Shown here: positions 50,040 to 59,340 of the stretch, piece by piece
Layout: each line of letters begins with the position of its first letter
How positions within the stretch are numbered: the first letter of the stretch is position 1
From: Paracoccus cavernae
GTDB taxonomy: Bacteria > Pseudomonadota > Alphaproteobacteria > Rhodobacterales > Rhodobacteraceae
Assembly: GCA_030410095.1 (NCBI GenBank)
Contig: JAUFRC010000002.1
Coordinates: 149,501-213,500, forward strand
DNA length: 64,000 nt
Reading direction: 5' to 3'
Translations under genes and position numbers: made by a program
Notes under the pieces: generated by a model
Databases searched by the model: none
What the model saw: the letters and a program-made list of their open reading frames with translations, nothing else
What the model was told of the DNA's origin: nothing

Positions 50040-51788
50040 ATGGACAACCCAAGCAACAATCCGCGCCATAACGCGCGCGACATCTACCCCGCGACCGGCA
50101 CCGAGATCACCGCGAAAAGCTGGCTGACCGAAGCGCCGATGCGCATGCTGATGAACAACCTGCACCCCGATGTGGCCGAAAACCCGCACGAGCTGGTGGT
50201 TTACGGCGGCATCGGCCGCGCCGCGCGCACCTGGAAGGACTTCGACCTGATCGTCGACAGCCTGAAAAAGCTGGAAGCCGACGAGACCCTGATGGTCCAG
50301 TCGGGCAAGCCGGTCGGCGTCTTCAAGACCCACAAGGACGCCCCGCGCGTTCTGATCGCGAACTCGAACCTTGTGCCCCATTGGGCGAATTGGGACCATT
50401 TCAACGAGCTCGATAAGAAGGGTCTGGCGATGTACGGCCAGATGACCGCGGGTTCGTGGATCTATATCGGCGCGCAGGGCATCGTTCAGGGCACCTACGA
50501 GACCTTTGTCGAGGCCGGCCGTCAGCATTACGGCGGTAACCTCAAGGGCAAATGGGTTCTGACCGGCGGACTTGGCGGCATGGGCGGCGCCCAGCCTTTG
50601 GCGGCTGTCATGGCGGGCGCTTGCTGCTTGGCCGTGGAATGCGACGAGACCCGCGCCGATTTCCGCATCCGCACGCGCTATGTCGACGAGAAAACCCACA
50701 GCCTCGACGAGGCGCTGGCGATGATCGACCGCTGGACCAAAGCGGGCGAAGTGAAATCGGTCGCGCTGATCGGCAACGCGGCGGAAATCTTCCCCGAGCT
50801 TTACAAGCGCGGCGTGCGTCCCGACATCGTCACCGACCAGACCTCGGCCCATGACCCGGTCCACGGCTATCTGCCGATCGGCTGGACCGTCGCCGAATGG
50901 CGCGCGCGTCAGGAAACCGACCCCAAAGGCGTCGAGAAAGCCGCGCGCGCCTCGATGCGCAAGCAGGTCGAAGCCATGGTCGCCTATCACCATGACGGCG
51001 TGCCGACGGTCGATTACGGCAACAACATCCGGCAGATGGCGCTGGAAGAGGGCCTCGAAGACGCGTTCGCCTTCCCCGGTTTCGTTCCGGCCTATATCCG
51101 CCCGCTCTTCTGCCGCGGCGTTGGTCCCTTCCGTTGGGCCGCGCTCTCGGGTGATCCGGAAGATATCTACAAAACCGACCAGAAGGTGAAAGAGATCGTC
51201 AACGATCCGCATCTGCACAACTGGCTGGACATGGCGCGCGAGCGTATCAGCTTCCAGGGTCTGCCAGCGCGGATTTGCTGGGTCGGTTTGGGCCTGCGCC
51301 ACAAACTGGGACTCGCGTTCAACGAGATGGTCCGCAACGGAGAGCTTAAAGCACCGATCGTCATCGGTCGCGACCACCTCGATTCCGGCTCGGTCGCCTC
51401 GCCCAACCGCGAGACCAGATCGATGCGCGACGGCTCGGATGCGGTTTCCGACTGGCCGCTGCTCAACGCGCTGCTCAATACGGCGTCAGGTGCGACCTGG
51501 GTCAGCCTCCATCACGGCGGCGGCGTCGGTATGGGCTTCTCTCAGCATTCCGGCATGGTCATTTGCTGTGACGGCAGCGAAGATGCTGATGCGCGTCTGG
51601 CGCGTGTGCTCTGGAACGACCCTGCAACCGGCGTCATGCGCCATGCCGACGCGGGCTACGAGATCGCACTGGACTGCGCCCGCGAATACGGGCTGAATTT
51701 GCCCGGATTCTCTGATCCGAAACGGTGCGCCGTCCAACGAGGCGGCGCATCGTCCAAAATGCCTGTCCAACAACGGAGACTAACATGA
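50040..51788 (+). CDS. hutU: urocanate hydratase HutU
   Basis: Converts urocanate to imidazolonepropionate using NAD as a tightly bound cofactor. Motifs are NPHELVVYGGIGRAARTWKD, WVLTGGLGGMGGAQPLAAVM (NAD site), LFCRGVGPFRWAALSGDPED and VSLHHGGGVGMGFSQHSGMV. As sequenced it is 582 aa, but urocanases usually end soon after GLNLPGI; a one-base slip near 51709 would end it at TGA 51713-51715 (about 558 aa) and remove the odd basic tail. I give the sequenced stop and regard 51715 as the likely true end. ATG 50040 follows GGAGACGACT. Confidence 0.94.
   Translation: MDNPSNNPRHNARDIYPATGTEITAKSWLTEAPMRMLMNNLHPDVAENPHELVVYGGIGRAARTWKDFDLIVDSLKKLEADETLMVQSGKPVGVFKTHKDAPRVLIANSNLVPHWANWDHFNELDKKGLAMYGQMTAGSWIYIGAQGIVQGTYETFVEAGRQHYGGNLKGKWVLTGGLGGMGGAQPLAAVMAGACCLAVECDETRADFRIRTRYVDEKTHSLDEALAMIDRWTKAGEVKSVALIGNAAEIFPELYKRGVRPDIVTDQTSAHDPVHGYLPIGWTVAEWRARQETDPKGVEKAARASMRKQVEAMVAYHHDGVPTVDYGNNIRQMALEEGLEDAFAFPGFVPAYIRPLFCRGVGPFRWAALSGDPEDIYKTDQKVKEIVNDPHLHNWLDMARERISFQGLPARICWVGLGLRHKLGLAFNEMVRNGELKAPIVIGRDHLDSGSVASPNRETRSMRDGSDAVSDWPLLNALLNTASGATWVSLHHGGGVGMGFSQHSGMVICCDGSEDADARLARVLWNDPATGVMRHADAGYEIALDCAREYGLNLPGFSDPKRCAVQRGGASSKMPVQQRRLT
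51726..51749 (+). other. hairpin between hutU and the binding-protein gene
   Basis: TGCGCCG and CGGCGCA pair perfectly around 10 bases. It lies just after the likely true stop of hutU, within the extended reading. No T-run follows, so it may be a transcript-processing or attenuation hairpin. Confidence 0.45.
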
Positions 51789-52605
51789 CCTTCCAGACCT
51801 CTTTCAAAGCGGCCCTCTTTGGTCTTGCTGCGCTGGGTTTCTCGGGTGTCGCGGCTTCGGCCGACCAACTCGCGGACATCAAGGCGGCCGGCAAGATCGT
51901 CACCGCGACCGACATGCACTACGCTCCCTTCGACATGCTGAAAAACGGCACCTACGAGGGCATGACCAAGGACCTCTTTGACGAAGTGTCCAAGGAAATC
52001 GGCGTCGAGCCGCTGTATCAGGACATTCCGTGGACGGCAGAACTGCCGGGCCTCGAGGTCAAGAAATTCGACATCGTGATCGCCCCCGTGACGATCACCC
52101 CGAGCGTCTTGACCGCTATACCTTCACCCTGCCGATCGCGGATGCGACCGTTTCGCTGGTCAAAGGCGCGGGCAATGCCGACATCACCAAGCCCGAGGAC
52201 ATCAAGGGCAAGACCGTCGGCGTCCAGCAGGGCACCGCGCAGTTCCGTCAGCTGACCGCTTACGGCGAAAGCCTCGGCGGCGTGACCGTCAAGGAATACG
52301 GCACCACCGACGAGGCTTACGCCGATCTCGCGACCGGTCGTCTGGACGCGGTGGCGGGCTCGCTGCCGAACCTGACCTATCTGGTCAAGGAACGCGGCGA
52401 GACTTTCGCGCTCCTCGAGCCGGCATCCTTCGGCGAGCCGACCTATTTCGCATGGGTGCTGCGCAAGGAAGCCGACACCGAGACCTTCGCGAAAGCGATC
52501 AACGACGCGCTGCTGAAGATGACCGACGACGGCCGCGTCAAGGCGATCCAGGAAAAATGGCTGGGCAGCTACACCGAGCTGCCGCGCGAAGTCCCCGCGA
52601 AGTAA
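51785..52605 (+). CDS. polar amino acid ABC transporter substrate-binding protein (family 3, frame-broken)
   Basis: About 273 aa. The signal peptide MTFQTSFKAALFGLAALGFS ends near ASADQLADI; the family 3 start IKAAGKIVTATDMHYAPFDM, then FDIVIAPVTITP, YTFTLPIADATVSLVKGAGN, GKTVGVQQGTAQFRQLTAYG and GRLDAVAGSLPNLTYLVKE follow. The frame changes near 52105. The ligand is probably histidine, urocanate or a related imidazole compound, from its place at the end of the hut operon. ATG 51785 follows ACGGAGACTAAC. Confidence 0.9.
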
Positions 52606-52616
52606 TCTTCCCGAAG

Positions 52617-52640
52617 CGGGCAGGGGGCGACCTCTGCCCG
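52617..52640 (+). other. stem-loop between binding-protein and permease genes
   Basis: CGGGCAG and CTGCCCG pair perfectly around 10 bases, right after the binding-protein stop. Hairpins in this position often protect the upstream mRNA so that the binding protein is made in excess over the permeases; that role is inferred. Confidence 0.55.
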
Positions 52641-52662
52641 TGACTTCGTTTGCGGAGAGCCC

Positions 52663-53310
52663 ATGTTTTCTTTGTCTACCTTCTATGAAAGCTTTGGTCC
52701 TCTGTTCTGGGCGGCGCGCTTCACGCTGTTGATCTCGGTTCTCGGCATCGCGCTGGGTCTGGTGATCGGCGCGGGGATCTGCGCGGCGGCCCTGTCCAAG
52801 AATATCTGGCTGCGCCGCTTCGCGGCAGTCTGGGTCAGCTTTCTGCGCGGCGTGCCCTTGATGGTGCAATTGCTGCTTGCTTTCTACCTGTTGCCGGTGA
52901 TCGGCATCGACGTGCCCGCCATGGTCGCGGCGGTCGGAACCGTCGGCATCTGTGCCAGCGCCTATATCTCGGAAATCTGGCGCGGCGCGATCAACGCCCT
53001 GCCGAAGGGCCAATCGGAAGCGGCGATCGCCATCGGCATGGCGCCGGGCGATGTCTGGCGCCGCGTGGTCCTGCCGCAGGCGGTCACGCTATCCTTGCCC
53101 GCGCTGGTCAACGAGTTGATCTTGCTGGTCAAAGCCTCGTCGCTGGTGTCGGTGGTGGGCATTCTCGAACTGACCCGCGCCAGTCAGGCGCAGGCCGCGA
53201 CGACGTTCCGGCCGCTCGAGGTCTATATGGCGGCAGCCTGTATCTATCTGATGATCAACCTCTGCCTTGCGGCGCTCGGGCGCTATCTCGAACACAGGAT
53301 GGCCGTCTGA
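52663..53310 (+). CDS. polar amino acid ABC transporter permease (HisQ-like)
   Basis: Intact, 215 aa. Membrane permease of the HisMQ type, with GVPLMVQLLLAFYLLPVIGI and the EAA loop ISEIWRGAINALPKGQSEAA followed by IAIGMAPGDVWRRVVLPQAV. It lies 57 bases after the binding-protein gene and overlaps the next permease (TGATG). Confidence 0.93.
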   Translation: MFSLSTFYESFGPLFWAARFTLLISVLGIALGLVIGAGICAAALSKNIWLRRFAAVWVSFLRGVPLMVQLLLAFYLLPVIGIDVPAMVAAVGTVGICASAYISEIWRGAINALPKGQSEAAIAIGMAPGDVWRRVVLPQAVTLSLPALVNELILLVKASSLVSVVGILELTRASQAQAATTFRPLEVYMAAACIYLMINLCLAALGRYLEHRMAV

Positions 53311-53972
53311 TGGAACTCGAGATCTTCCAACAATACGGCCCTATGCTGCTGCGCGGCTTCGCGACGACGGTCATCTGCTGGATCTTCGGCACGATCTTCG
53401 GCATGGGCCTTGGCCTGATCATCGCGCTGATCCAGCGCTATGCGGTCGCGCCGGTCCGCTGGGTTTTGCAGGCCTATATCGAGATCATCCGCGGCACGCC
53501 CTTTCTGGTCCAGCTCTTCGTGCTTTACTACGGCGGGCCTTTGGTCGGTCTGCGGCTTGATGCGCTTCCGGCGGGGCTTTTGGGCCTGACGATCTACGGC
53601 AGCCCCTATTTCGCCGAGATCTTCCGCTCGGCCTTCAAGGCGGTTCCGCATGGTCAGGTCGAGGCCGCCCGCGCCATCGGCATGACCGAGCCGACCATCG
53701 TGCGGCGCATCCTTTTGCCGGTCGGTCTGGTCTCGGCCTTGCCCGCGCTGGTCAACTTCTCGATCATCCTGACCAAGGAAACGGTGATCCTCTCGATCAT
53801 CACCGTGCCCGAGCTGATGTATCAGACCCAGCGCATGTCGACCGAAACCTTCCGCTATCTCGAGGCGAATTTCGCGCTGGCGCTGTTCTTCTGGATCTTC
53901 GTCGAGACGATCTCGCGCCTTGGCCGCAAACTGGAAAGCCGCATCACCCATTACCTGATCGAAAGGCCGTAA
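53310..53972 (+). CDS. polar amino acid ABC transporter permease (HisM-like)
   Basis: Intact, 220 aa. Contains IEIIRGTPFLVQLFVLYYGG and the EAA loop AEIFRSAFKAVPHGQVEAAR with AIGMTEPTIVRRILLPVGL. It pairs with the preceding permease; the ATPase gene starts 1 base after its stop. Confidence 0.93.
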   Translation: MELEIFQQYGPMLLRGFATTVICWIFGTIFGMGLGLIIALIQRYAVAPVRWVLQAYIEIIRGTPFLVQLFVLYYGGPLVGLRLDALPAGLLGLTIYGSPYFAEIFRSAFKAVPHGQVEAARAIGMTEPTIVRRILLPVGLVSALPALVNFSIILTKETVILSIITVPELMYQTQRMSTETFRYLEANFALALFFWIFVETISRLGRKLESRITHYLIERP

Positions 53973-53973
53973 G

Positions 53974-54750
53974 ATGGTCCAAGCATCCTCCGTCGAGATC
54001 CGCGCGGTCAACAAATACTACGGCCCCTTTCACGCGCTGAAAAACATCTCGCTCTCGATCCCGCCCAGCAAGGTGACCTGCCTGATCGGGCCGTCGGGTT
54101 CGGGAAAATCCACGCTGCTGCGCTGTATCAATTTCCTCGAGGAATATGATGCGGGCGAGATCCGCATCGACGGCAATCTCATCGGCTACGACAGCCCCGG
54201 CGGGCGCAAGATGTCGGCGAAAAAGCTGCGCGAGATGCGCCGTTCGATCGGGATGGTCTTCCAGCAGTTCAACCTCTGGCCACATATGACGGCGCAGGAA
54301 AACGTGGCCGAGGGCCTGATCCGCGTGCGCGGCATCGCCAAGCCCGAGGCGATGAAGCGCGCCGCCGATGCCTTGGCCAAAGTGGGTCTGGGCGACAAGA
54401 TCGCCAACCATCCCTCGCGCTTGTCGGGTGGTCAGCAGCAGCGCGTGGCGATTGCCCGCGCCGTCGCGATGGAGCCCAAGCTGATGCTGTTCGACGAGCC
54501 GACATCCGCGCTTGATCCCGAACTGGTGGGCGAGGTTCTGAACGTCATGAAGGCTTTGGCGAACGAGGGCATGACCATGGTCGTCGTGACCCACGAGATG
54601 GGCTTTGCCGCCCATGTCGCCGATCAGGTGGCTTTCCTTGAAAAGGGCGAGCTGGTCGGCGTCGACGAGCCGGCAAAGATCCTCCACCACCCCGAGGATC
54701 CGCGTATTCAGGCCTTTCTGCGGACCTATCACGAGCGCAACAGTTTTTGA
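53974..54750 (+). CDS. polar amino acid ABC transporter ATP-binding protein (HisP/GlnQ-like)
   Basis: Intact, 258 aa. Walker A is CLIGPSGSGKSTLLRCINFL, signature LSGGQQQRVAIARAVAMEPK, Walker B LMLFDEPTSALDPELVGEVL and H-loop VVVTHEMGFAAHVADQVAFL. It closes the hut/transport operon and is followed by a strong terminator. Confidence 0.95.
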   Translation: MVQASSVEIRAVNKYYGPFHALKNISLSIPPSKVTCLIGPSGSGKSTLLRCINFLEEYDAGEIRIDGNLIGYDSPGGRKMSAKKLREMRRSIGMVFQQFNLWPHMTAQENVAEGLIRVRGIAKPEAMKRAADALAKVGLGDKIANHPSRLSGGQQQRVAIARAVAMEPKLMLFDEPTSALDPELVGEVLNVMKALANEGMTMVVVTHEMGFAAHVADQVAFLEKGELVGVDEPAKILHHPEDPRIQAFLRTYHERNSF

Positions 54751-54775
54751 TCGGCAAGCACAGATCCAGACGAAG

Positions 54776-54801
54776 ACGCCCGCAGGTTTTTCTGCGGGCG
54801 T
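54776..54801. terminator. intrinsic terminator at the end of the hut operon
   Basis: ACGCCCGCAG and CTGCGGGCGT form a perfect 10-bp stem around a T-rich 6-base loop and run into TTTTC. It separates the hut transporter ATPase from the convergent AfuC-type gene and may work in both directions. Confidence 0.9.
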
Positions 54802-54820
54802 TTTCAGTTGCGGCTCGGGG

Positions 54821-55879
54821 CTAGCTTCTGCCGACCACCGCGACGCCTTGCCCCGACAGGCCAAGGGTGATTTGCGATCCGCTTGGCAAAAGCGCGCGAT
54901 CGCTGCGGTCGACGACAAAGAGCCGCCCGAGTTCGGTGTCGATCTCGTATTCGGCGTGATCGCCAAGATAGGCCGCGCTTAGCACCCGCCCCGCCAGCCC
55001 CGAAGCCGCGCCAAGCGTGAAGGCATTGGGGCGCAAGGCCACGCGCACCGGCCCCGCCAGATTGCCCTGAACAGGAAGCGTGGTCTCCATTCCGCCGATC
55101 CGCAGATGGGCGCGGTTCCCGTCATTCGACCAGATCTCGCCCGAGACGACATTCGCCTCGCCGATGAAATCCGCGATGAATTCCGAGGCCGGCGCCTCGT
55201 AAAGCGCATTCGGGCTGCCGTCCTGCGCGATCTCGCCCTGGTTCATGACGATGATGCGGTCGGAAACCGCCAAAGCCTCGTCCTGATCATGGGTAACATA
55301 GACGGCGGTGAAGCCAAGGCGCTGTTGCAGCTCGCGGATTTCGGTGCGCACGCGACGGCGCAGGCGGGCGTCGAGGTTCGACAACGGCTCGTCCAGCAGA
55401 AGGACCTGCGGCTCCAGCACCAAAGCCCGCGCTACCGCGACGCGCTGTTGCTGGCCGCCCGACAGTTCGGACGGAAGCCTTTTCCCGAGACCGCCAAGGC
55501 CCACGAGATCGAGGCCCTTGTCGGCCGCCGCCTTGGCCTCGGACCGTCCCATCCCGCCGGATTCGAGCCCGTAGGCGATGTTTTCGATCACCGACATATG
55601 TGGAAAAAGCGCATAGCTCTGAAAGACCATCGTCACGTCGCGCCGGTTCGCGGGCAGGCGCGTCACATCCTGTCCCCCGATCAGGATGCTGCCCGCGCTT
55701 GGCGTTTCCAGCCCCGCGAGCATCCGAAGCGTCGTGGTTTTCCCGCAGCCCGAAGGGCCCAAAAGCGTGACCAACTGGCCCGGCTCGATCGTCAGGTTGA
55801 GGTTCGGAATCGCGGTAAATCCGCCGTAATTCTTGCGGATCGCGCGGAATTCGACACTGCCGCGTTGCGGATTGCTCAT
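54821..55879 (-). CDS. Fbp/Afu-type ABC transporter ATP-binding protein
   Basis: Intact, 352 aa. Walker A is LLGPSGCGKTTTLRMLAGLE, signature ELSGGQQQRVAVARALVLEP, Walker B VLLLDEPLSNLDARLRRRVR, H-loop YVTHDQDEALAVSDRIIVMN, and a C-terminal TOBE-type domain (RPNAFTLGAASGLAGRV). It overlaps the permease stop (ATGA). Such ATPases serve ferric iron, 2-aminoethylphosphonate, spermidine or hexose-phosphate importers. Confidence 0.92.
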   Translation of the reverse strand: MSNPQRGSVEFRAIRKNYGGFTAIPNLNLTIEPGQLVTLLGPSGCGKTTTLRMLAGLETPSAGSILIGGQDVTRLPANRRDVTMVFQSYALFPHMSVIENIAYGLESGGMGRSEAKAAADKGLDLVGLGGLGKRLPSELSGGQQQRVAVARALVLEPQVLLLDEPLSNLDARLRRRVRTEIRELQQRLGFTAVYVTHDQDEALAVSDRIIVMNQGEIAQDGSPNALYEAPASEFIADFIGEANVVSGEIWSNDGNRAHLRIGGMETTLPVQGNLAGPVRVALRPNAFTLGAASGLAGRVLSAAYLGDHAEYEIDTELGRLFVVDRSDRALLPSGSQITLGLSGQGVAVVGRS

Positions 55880-58070
55880 GCTTTTGCCTCCGAAAGGGAT
55901 GGGCGCGCCTCTTTGGGGCGGCGCAATTTGCGCTGGCCGACCAGAAGCTGGAAGGTGCTGATCACCGCCAGCATCACCACGATCAGCACCGAGCTATAGG
56001 CGATCGCCACGCCATATTGCCCGTTCTCGACCAGCCCGACGATATAGGAGGTCGCCATGTTGTATTTGGCCGAAACCAGAAAGATCACCGCCGAGATCGA
56101 GGTAATCGCGCGCACGAAACTATAGACCAGCGCCGCGGTGATCGCGGGCGCAGCAGCGGCAGGATCACGCGGCGCAGCGTGCGCCCCGAATGCGCGCCAA
56201 GCGTCAGCGAGGCCTCGTCGAGGCTGGGGTCGATCTGCGCCATTGCCGCGACGCCGCCCCGCACGCCGACAGGCATGTTGCGGAAGACGAAGCAGGCGAT
56301 CAGGATCAGCGCGGTCCCCGTCATCTGGATCGGAGGCAGGTTGAAGGCCATGATGTAGCTGATGCCGATCACGGTGCCGGGGATGGCGAAGCTCATCATC
56401 AGTACGAATTCGAAGACGGATTTCCCCGCGAATTTCTGCCGCGCGATCAGCCATGCCGTCAGCAGGCCTACCGCGGCCGTCAAAGGCGCGGCAAGGATCG
56501 AGATCGTCATCGTGGTCCAGAAGCTGTTCCACGCAACGCCGGTCCAGCGCAGACCGCCCTCGAAGCTGATCCCGAAGGCGCGGCGGTAGTGGTCGAGCGT
56601 CAGCGAATGGTCGAGCCCCAGATCTTAACGAAGCCGCCGAACAGGATCATCGCATAGACGGTAATGGTGAACAGGACCCAAAGCGTCACGACGGTCAGGA
56701 CCGGCCATGCGACACGGGCGGGCAAAGCGGCATGGCTGCCGCCATCGCCCTTGCCGCCAACGGTCGCGAAGTTCTTGCCCGAGAGCCAGCGCCTCTGCGC
56801 GACAAAGGCCGACAGGGTGAAGACCAGCAGGATCGCGGCCAGAACAGCCGCGCGCGAGGTCGTTCTGCGCGCCGACGACCGAGAAGAAGATCTCGGTCGA
56901 GAGCACCCCGCCCGAGCCGCCAAGGACCAGCGGGTTGCCGAAATCGGCCATGCTTTCGATGAAGCCGATCAGGAAGGCATTGGCGAGACCCGGCGCCATC
57001 AAAGGCAGCGAGACCCGCCGGAAGGTGCGCCAACGGCCGGCGCGCAGGGTCTGCGAGGCTTCCTCCATCGAGGGGCTGACACCCTCGACCACGCCGATCA
57101 GCACGAGGAAAGCGACCGGTGTAAAGCTGAGGACCTGTGCGAGCCAGATGCCGGTGAGCCCATAGATCCAGCGGCCGAGCTCCATCCCCGTGGCGCTTTG
57201 GATCAGCTGTGTGATCGTGCCCGAGCGGCCAAGCAGCATGGTCAGCGCAAGGCCCACCACGAAAGGCGGGGTGATGATCGGCAAAATGGTCAGAAGCCGC
57301 AGCCCCTTCTTGAACGGATAACGCGTCCGCGTCGCGACCAAAGCAAAGGCCAGACCGAGAAATGTGGTCGCCGTCGCCGTACAGATCGCAAGGAAAAGCG
57401 TGCGCCATGCCACGCCGCAGTTGCCGCTTCCGGTCAGGCAGGCGAGGCTCCAGATCTTGGGGTCGACGATGTTTTTGCGCACGCCTTCAGAGGTGAAAGA
57501 GCCGTCGAGATCCTGGAATGCGCCGGTGAAAATCGACAGGATCGGGTAGAAAACGAAGACCGTGACAAGCAGGATCAGCACCGCGATCGCGGTCAGAACG
57601 AAGGCGTCCCCCTTGAGCGCGCCGCGTTCGGCCATGCCGAACGAGATGAAGCAGGTGAAGGCCACACCCAGCACGACCGCGCCCGCACCAAAGGCTTGCT
57701 GTCCGCCGATTTCGCCGAAAAGCTGCTCGAGCAGGCCCCAGTTCCAGCCGCGCGTGCCGATCGCGAGCCCTTCGATCGCGAGCCAGCCAAGGCCGAGCGC
57801 ACCGATCAGGACAAGCCGTCTGCCGCGCTCGGGTCCCGAAGGCGCGCGCCGCAGGACCAGCACCCACAGGATCAGCGCGATCAGCGGCAACAGCTGCCAA
57901 CGGCCGCCAAGCGCCTGTACCAACCCCGGCCGGAGTTGCTCGTTCGAGAAAATGCCGCCGATCCAGTCGAAGCTGAAAAAGCCCGATCTGACCCGATACC
58001 AAGGCAGGATCAGCAGCGCGAGAACCGCGCCCGCCAGAACCCTGTCCAGCCGCTTGTTGTCCGCATTCAT
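55876..58070 (-). CDS. Fbp/Afu-type ABC transporter fused double permease (frame-broken)
   Basis: About 731 aa with two permease halves. The first half has FLGLAFALVATRTRYPFKKG, ITPPFVVGLALTMLLGRSG, the EAA loop SMEEASQTLRAGRWRTFRRV and FLIGFIESMADFGNPLVLGG; the second has AVGLLTAWLIARQKFAGKSV, ISYIMAFNLPPIQMTGTALI and SLDEASLTLGAHSGRTLRRV. Breaks near 56865, 56620 and 56150 divide the second half. An extra N-terminal region with several hydrophobic segments precedes the first half. The two-in-one layout matches FbpB/AfuB. Confidence 0.88.
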
Positions 58071-58139
58071 GCTGCCCGACCCGCGTGTCACTGGTGAACA
58101 GGGCGCGGAAGGCTGTGGCCCGCCGCACCCTTTTTGCTG

Positions 58140-59163
58140 TTACTCGGTCGCGGCGCCGCCGACTTCGGCATCCCACCGCGCCAGCAGGGCTTTGCGCGTC
58201 TCGCTCGAGCCGTATTTCGCGAAATCATAGTCGATCAGCTTGACGGTCGAGAGGTCGGGGACGTTTTCGGAAGGCGTCGCATTCTTGTTCGAGGGGATCT
58301 GGAACGAGCCGCTTTCGGGCATCAGGTTCTGGGCCTCGGGGTCAGGACCCAATCGTAGAAAGCCTTGGCCTCGTCGGGGTTCTGCGCGCCTTCGATGATC
58401 GACATCGAGCCGACCTCGTAGCCGGTACCTTCGCAGGGCGTCATCGGCTTGATCGGGAAGCCCTCGACCGTCTGGCTGACCGCGTCATGGAGGAAAACGA
58501 TCCCCATGCCCGTCTCGCCGCGCGCTGCCGCCTTGACCGGTGCCGAGCCCGATTTGGTATATTGCGAAACGTTGGCATTCAGCTTCTTGAGATAGTCGAA
58601 GGCCTGATCTTCGCCCATCAGCTGGACCAGCGTCGCAAGCGCGGTATAGGCCGTGCCCGAGGAGTTCGGATCGGCCAGCTGGATCTCGCCCTTGAGCGAG
58701 GGATCGAGCAGATCGGCCCAGCAGGCGGGCTCTTTGAGGCCCTTGTCCGCGAAAATCTTGGTGTTGTAGCCCCAGCCGAGCGCGCCGGTATAGACGCCGA
58801 TGGTGCGGTTGCCCGAAATCTCGGCCTGCTTTTTCGACCAATCCTGCTGATCGGCCAGAAGCGGGCTTTCATAGGGCGCGGTCAGCTCGTCGGCGGCGGC
58901 CTGAAGATGGGGTCGCCCGTACCGCCCCACCACAGATCGGTCTGCGGGTTGCGGCCTTCGGCACGGACCTTGGCATAGGCCTCGCCCGAGGACAGGCGGA
59001 CCATGTTCACCTTGGTATCGGGATGGCTCGCCTGGAACTCGGAGACCAGCTTTTCGCAGATCACGACATCGGCCGAACAGATCAGGTTCAGCTCTCCGGC
59101 TGCTGCCGCGAAGGCAGGCAGGGACAGCGCGCCGCCAAGGGCGAACGCTAGCGTCTTCTTCAT
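58140..59163 (-). CDS. Fbp/Afu-type ABC transporter substrate-binding protein (frame-broken)
   Basis: About 341 aa. The signal peptide MKKTLAFALGGALSLPAFAA ends near AAGELNLIC. Segments are VRLSSGEAYAKVRAEGRNPQ, TDLWWGGTGDP, GNRTIGVYTGALGWGYNTKI, LADPNSSGTAYTALATLVQL and SQYTKSGSAPVKAAARGETG. The paired tyrosines that bind ferric ion in FbpA are not seen; the GSAP segment recalls AfuA, which binds hexose phosphates. Frame breaks lie near 58905 and 58340. ATG 59163 is chosen over the adjacent ATG 59166 because its distance from GGGAGG is better. Confidence 0.87.
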
Positions 59164-59208
59164 CATCTCTCCTCCCTAACCCCTGTTGTCGGGGGCGCTT
59201 CTTGCAAA

Positions 59209-59308
59209 GCTGTTCACAAGGCTCATCCGGCTCTCGGCTTTGTGTCAACAGTTATTTGAGCGATTAACCTTGCAAGGTTGCGAGTTTGTGAGACAGTTTG
59301 TGAACAGC
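59209..59308. promoter_or_regulatory. repeat-rich operator region between the Afu-type operon and lacI-type gene
   Basis: Within 174 bases there are: a perfect 14-base palindrome AACCTTGCAAGGTT (59266-59279), a LacI-type operator shape with central GC; two head-to-tail 12-base units TTTGTGAGACAG and TTTGTGAACAGC (59285-59308); a related TTTGTGTCAACAG (59239-59251); and an inverted copy GCTGTTCACAAG (59209-59220). Together they imply binding by the divergent LacI protein, with a second regulator possible. Confidence 0.7.
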
Positions 59309-59340
59309 CTTTCAGTCATTTTCCCACTCGTGGAGCTCCG

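Noticed and set aside
51716..51788. A novel basic C-terminal tail on HutU
   Set aside because: Urocanases end at about this point and a one-base slip gives an immediate stop at 51715. The tail covers a hairpin and the ribosome-binding site of the next gene.
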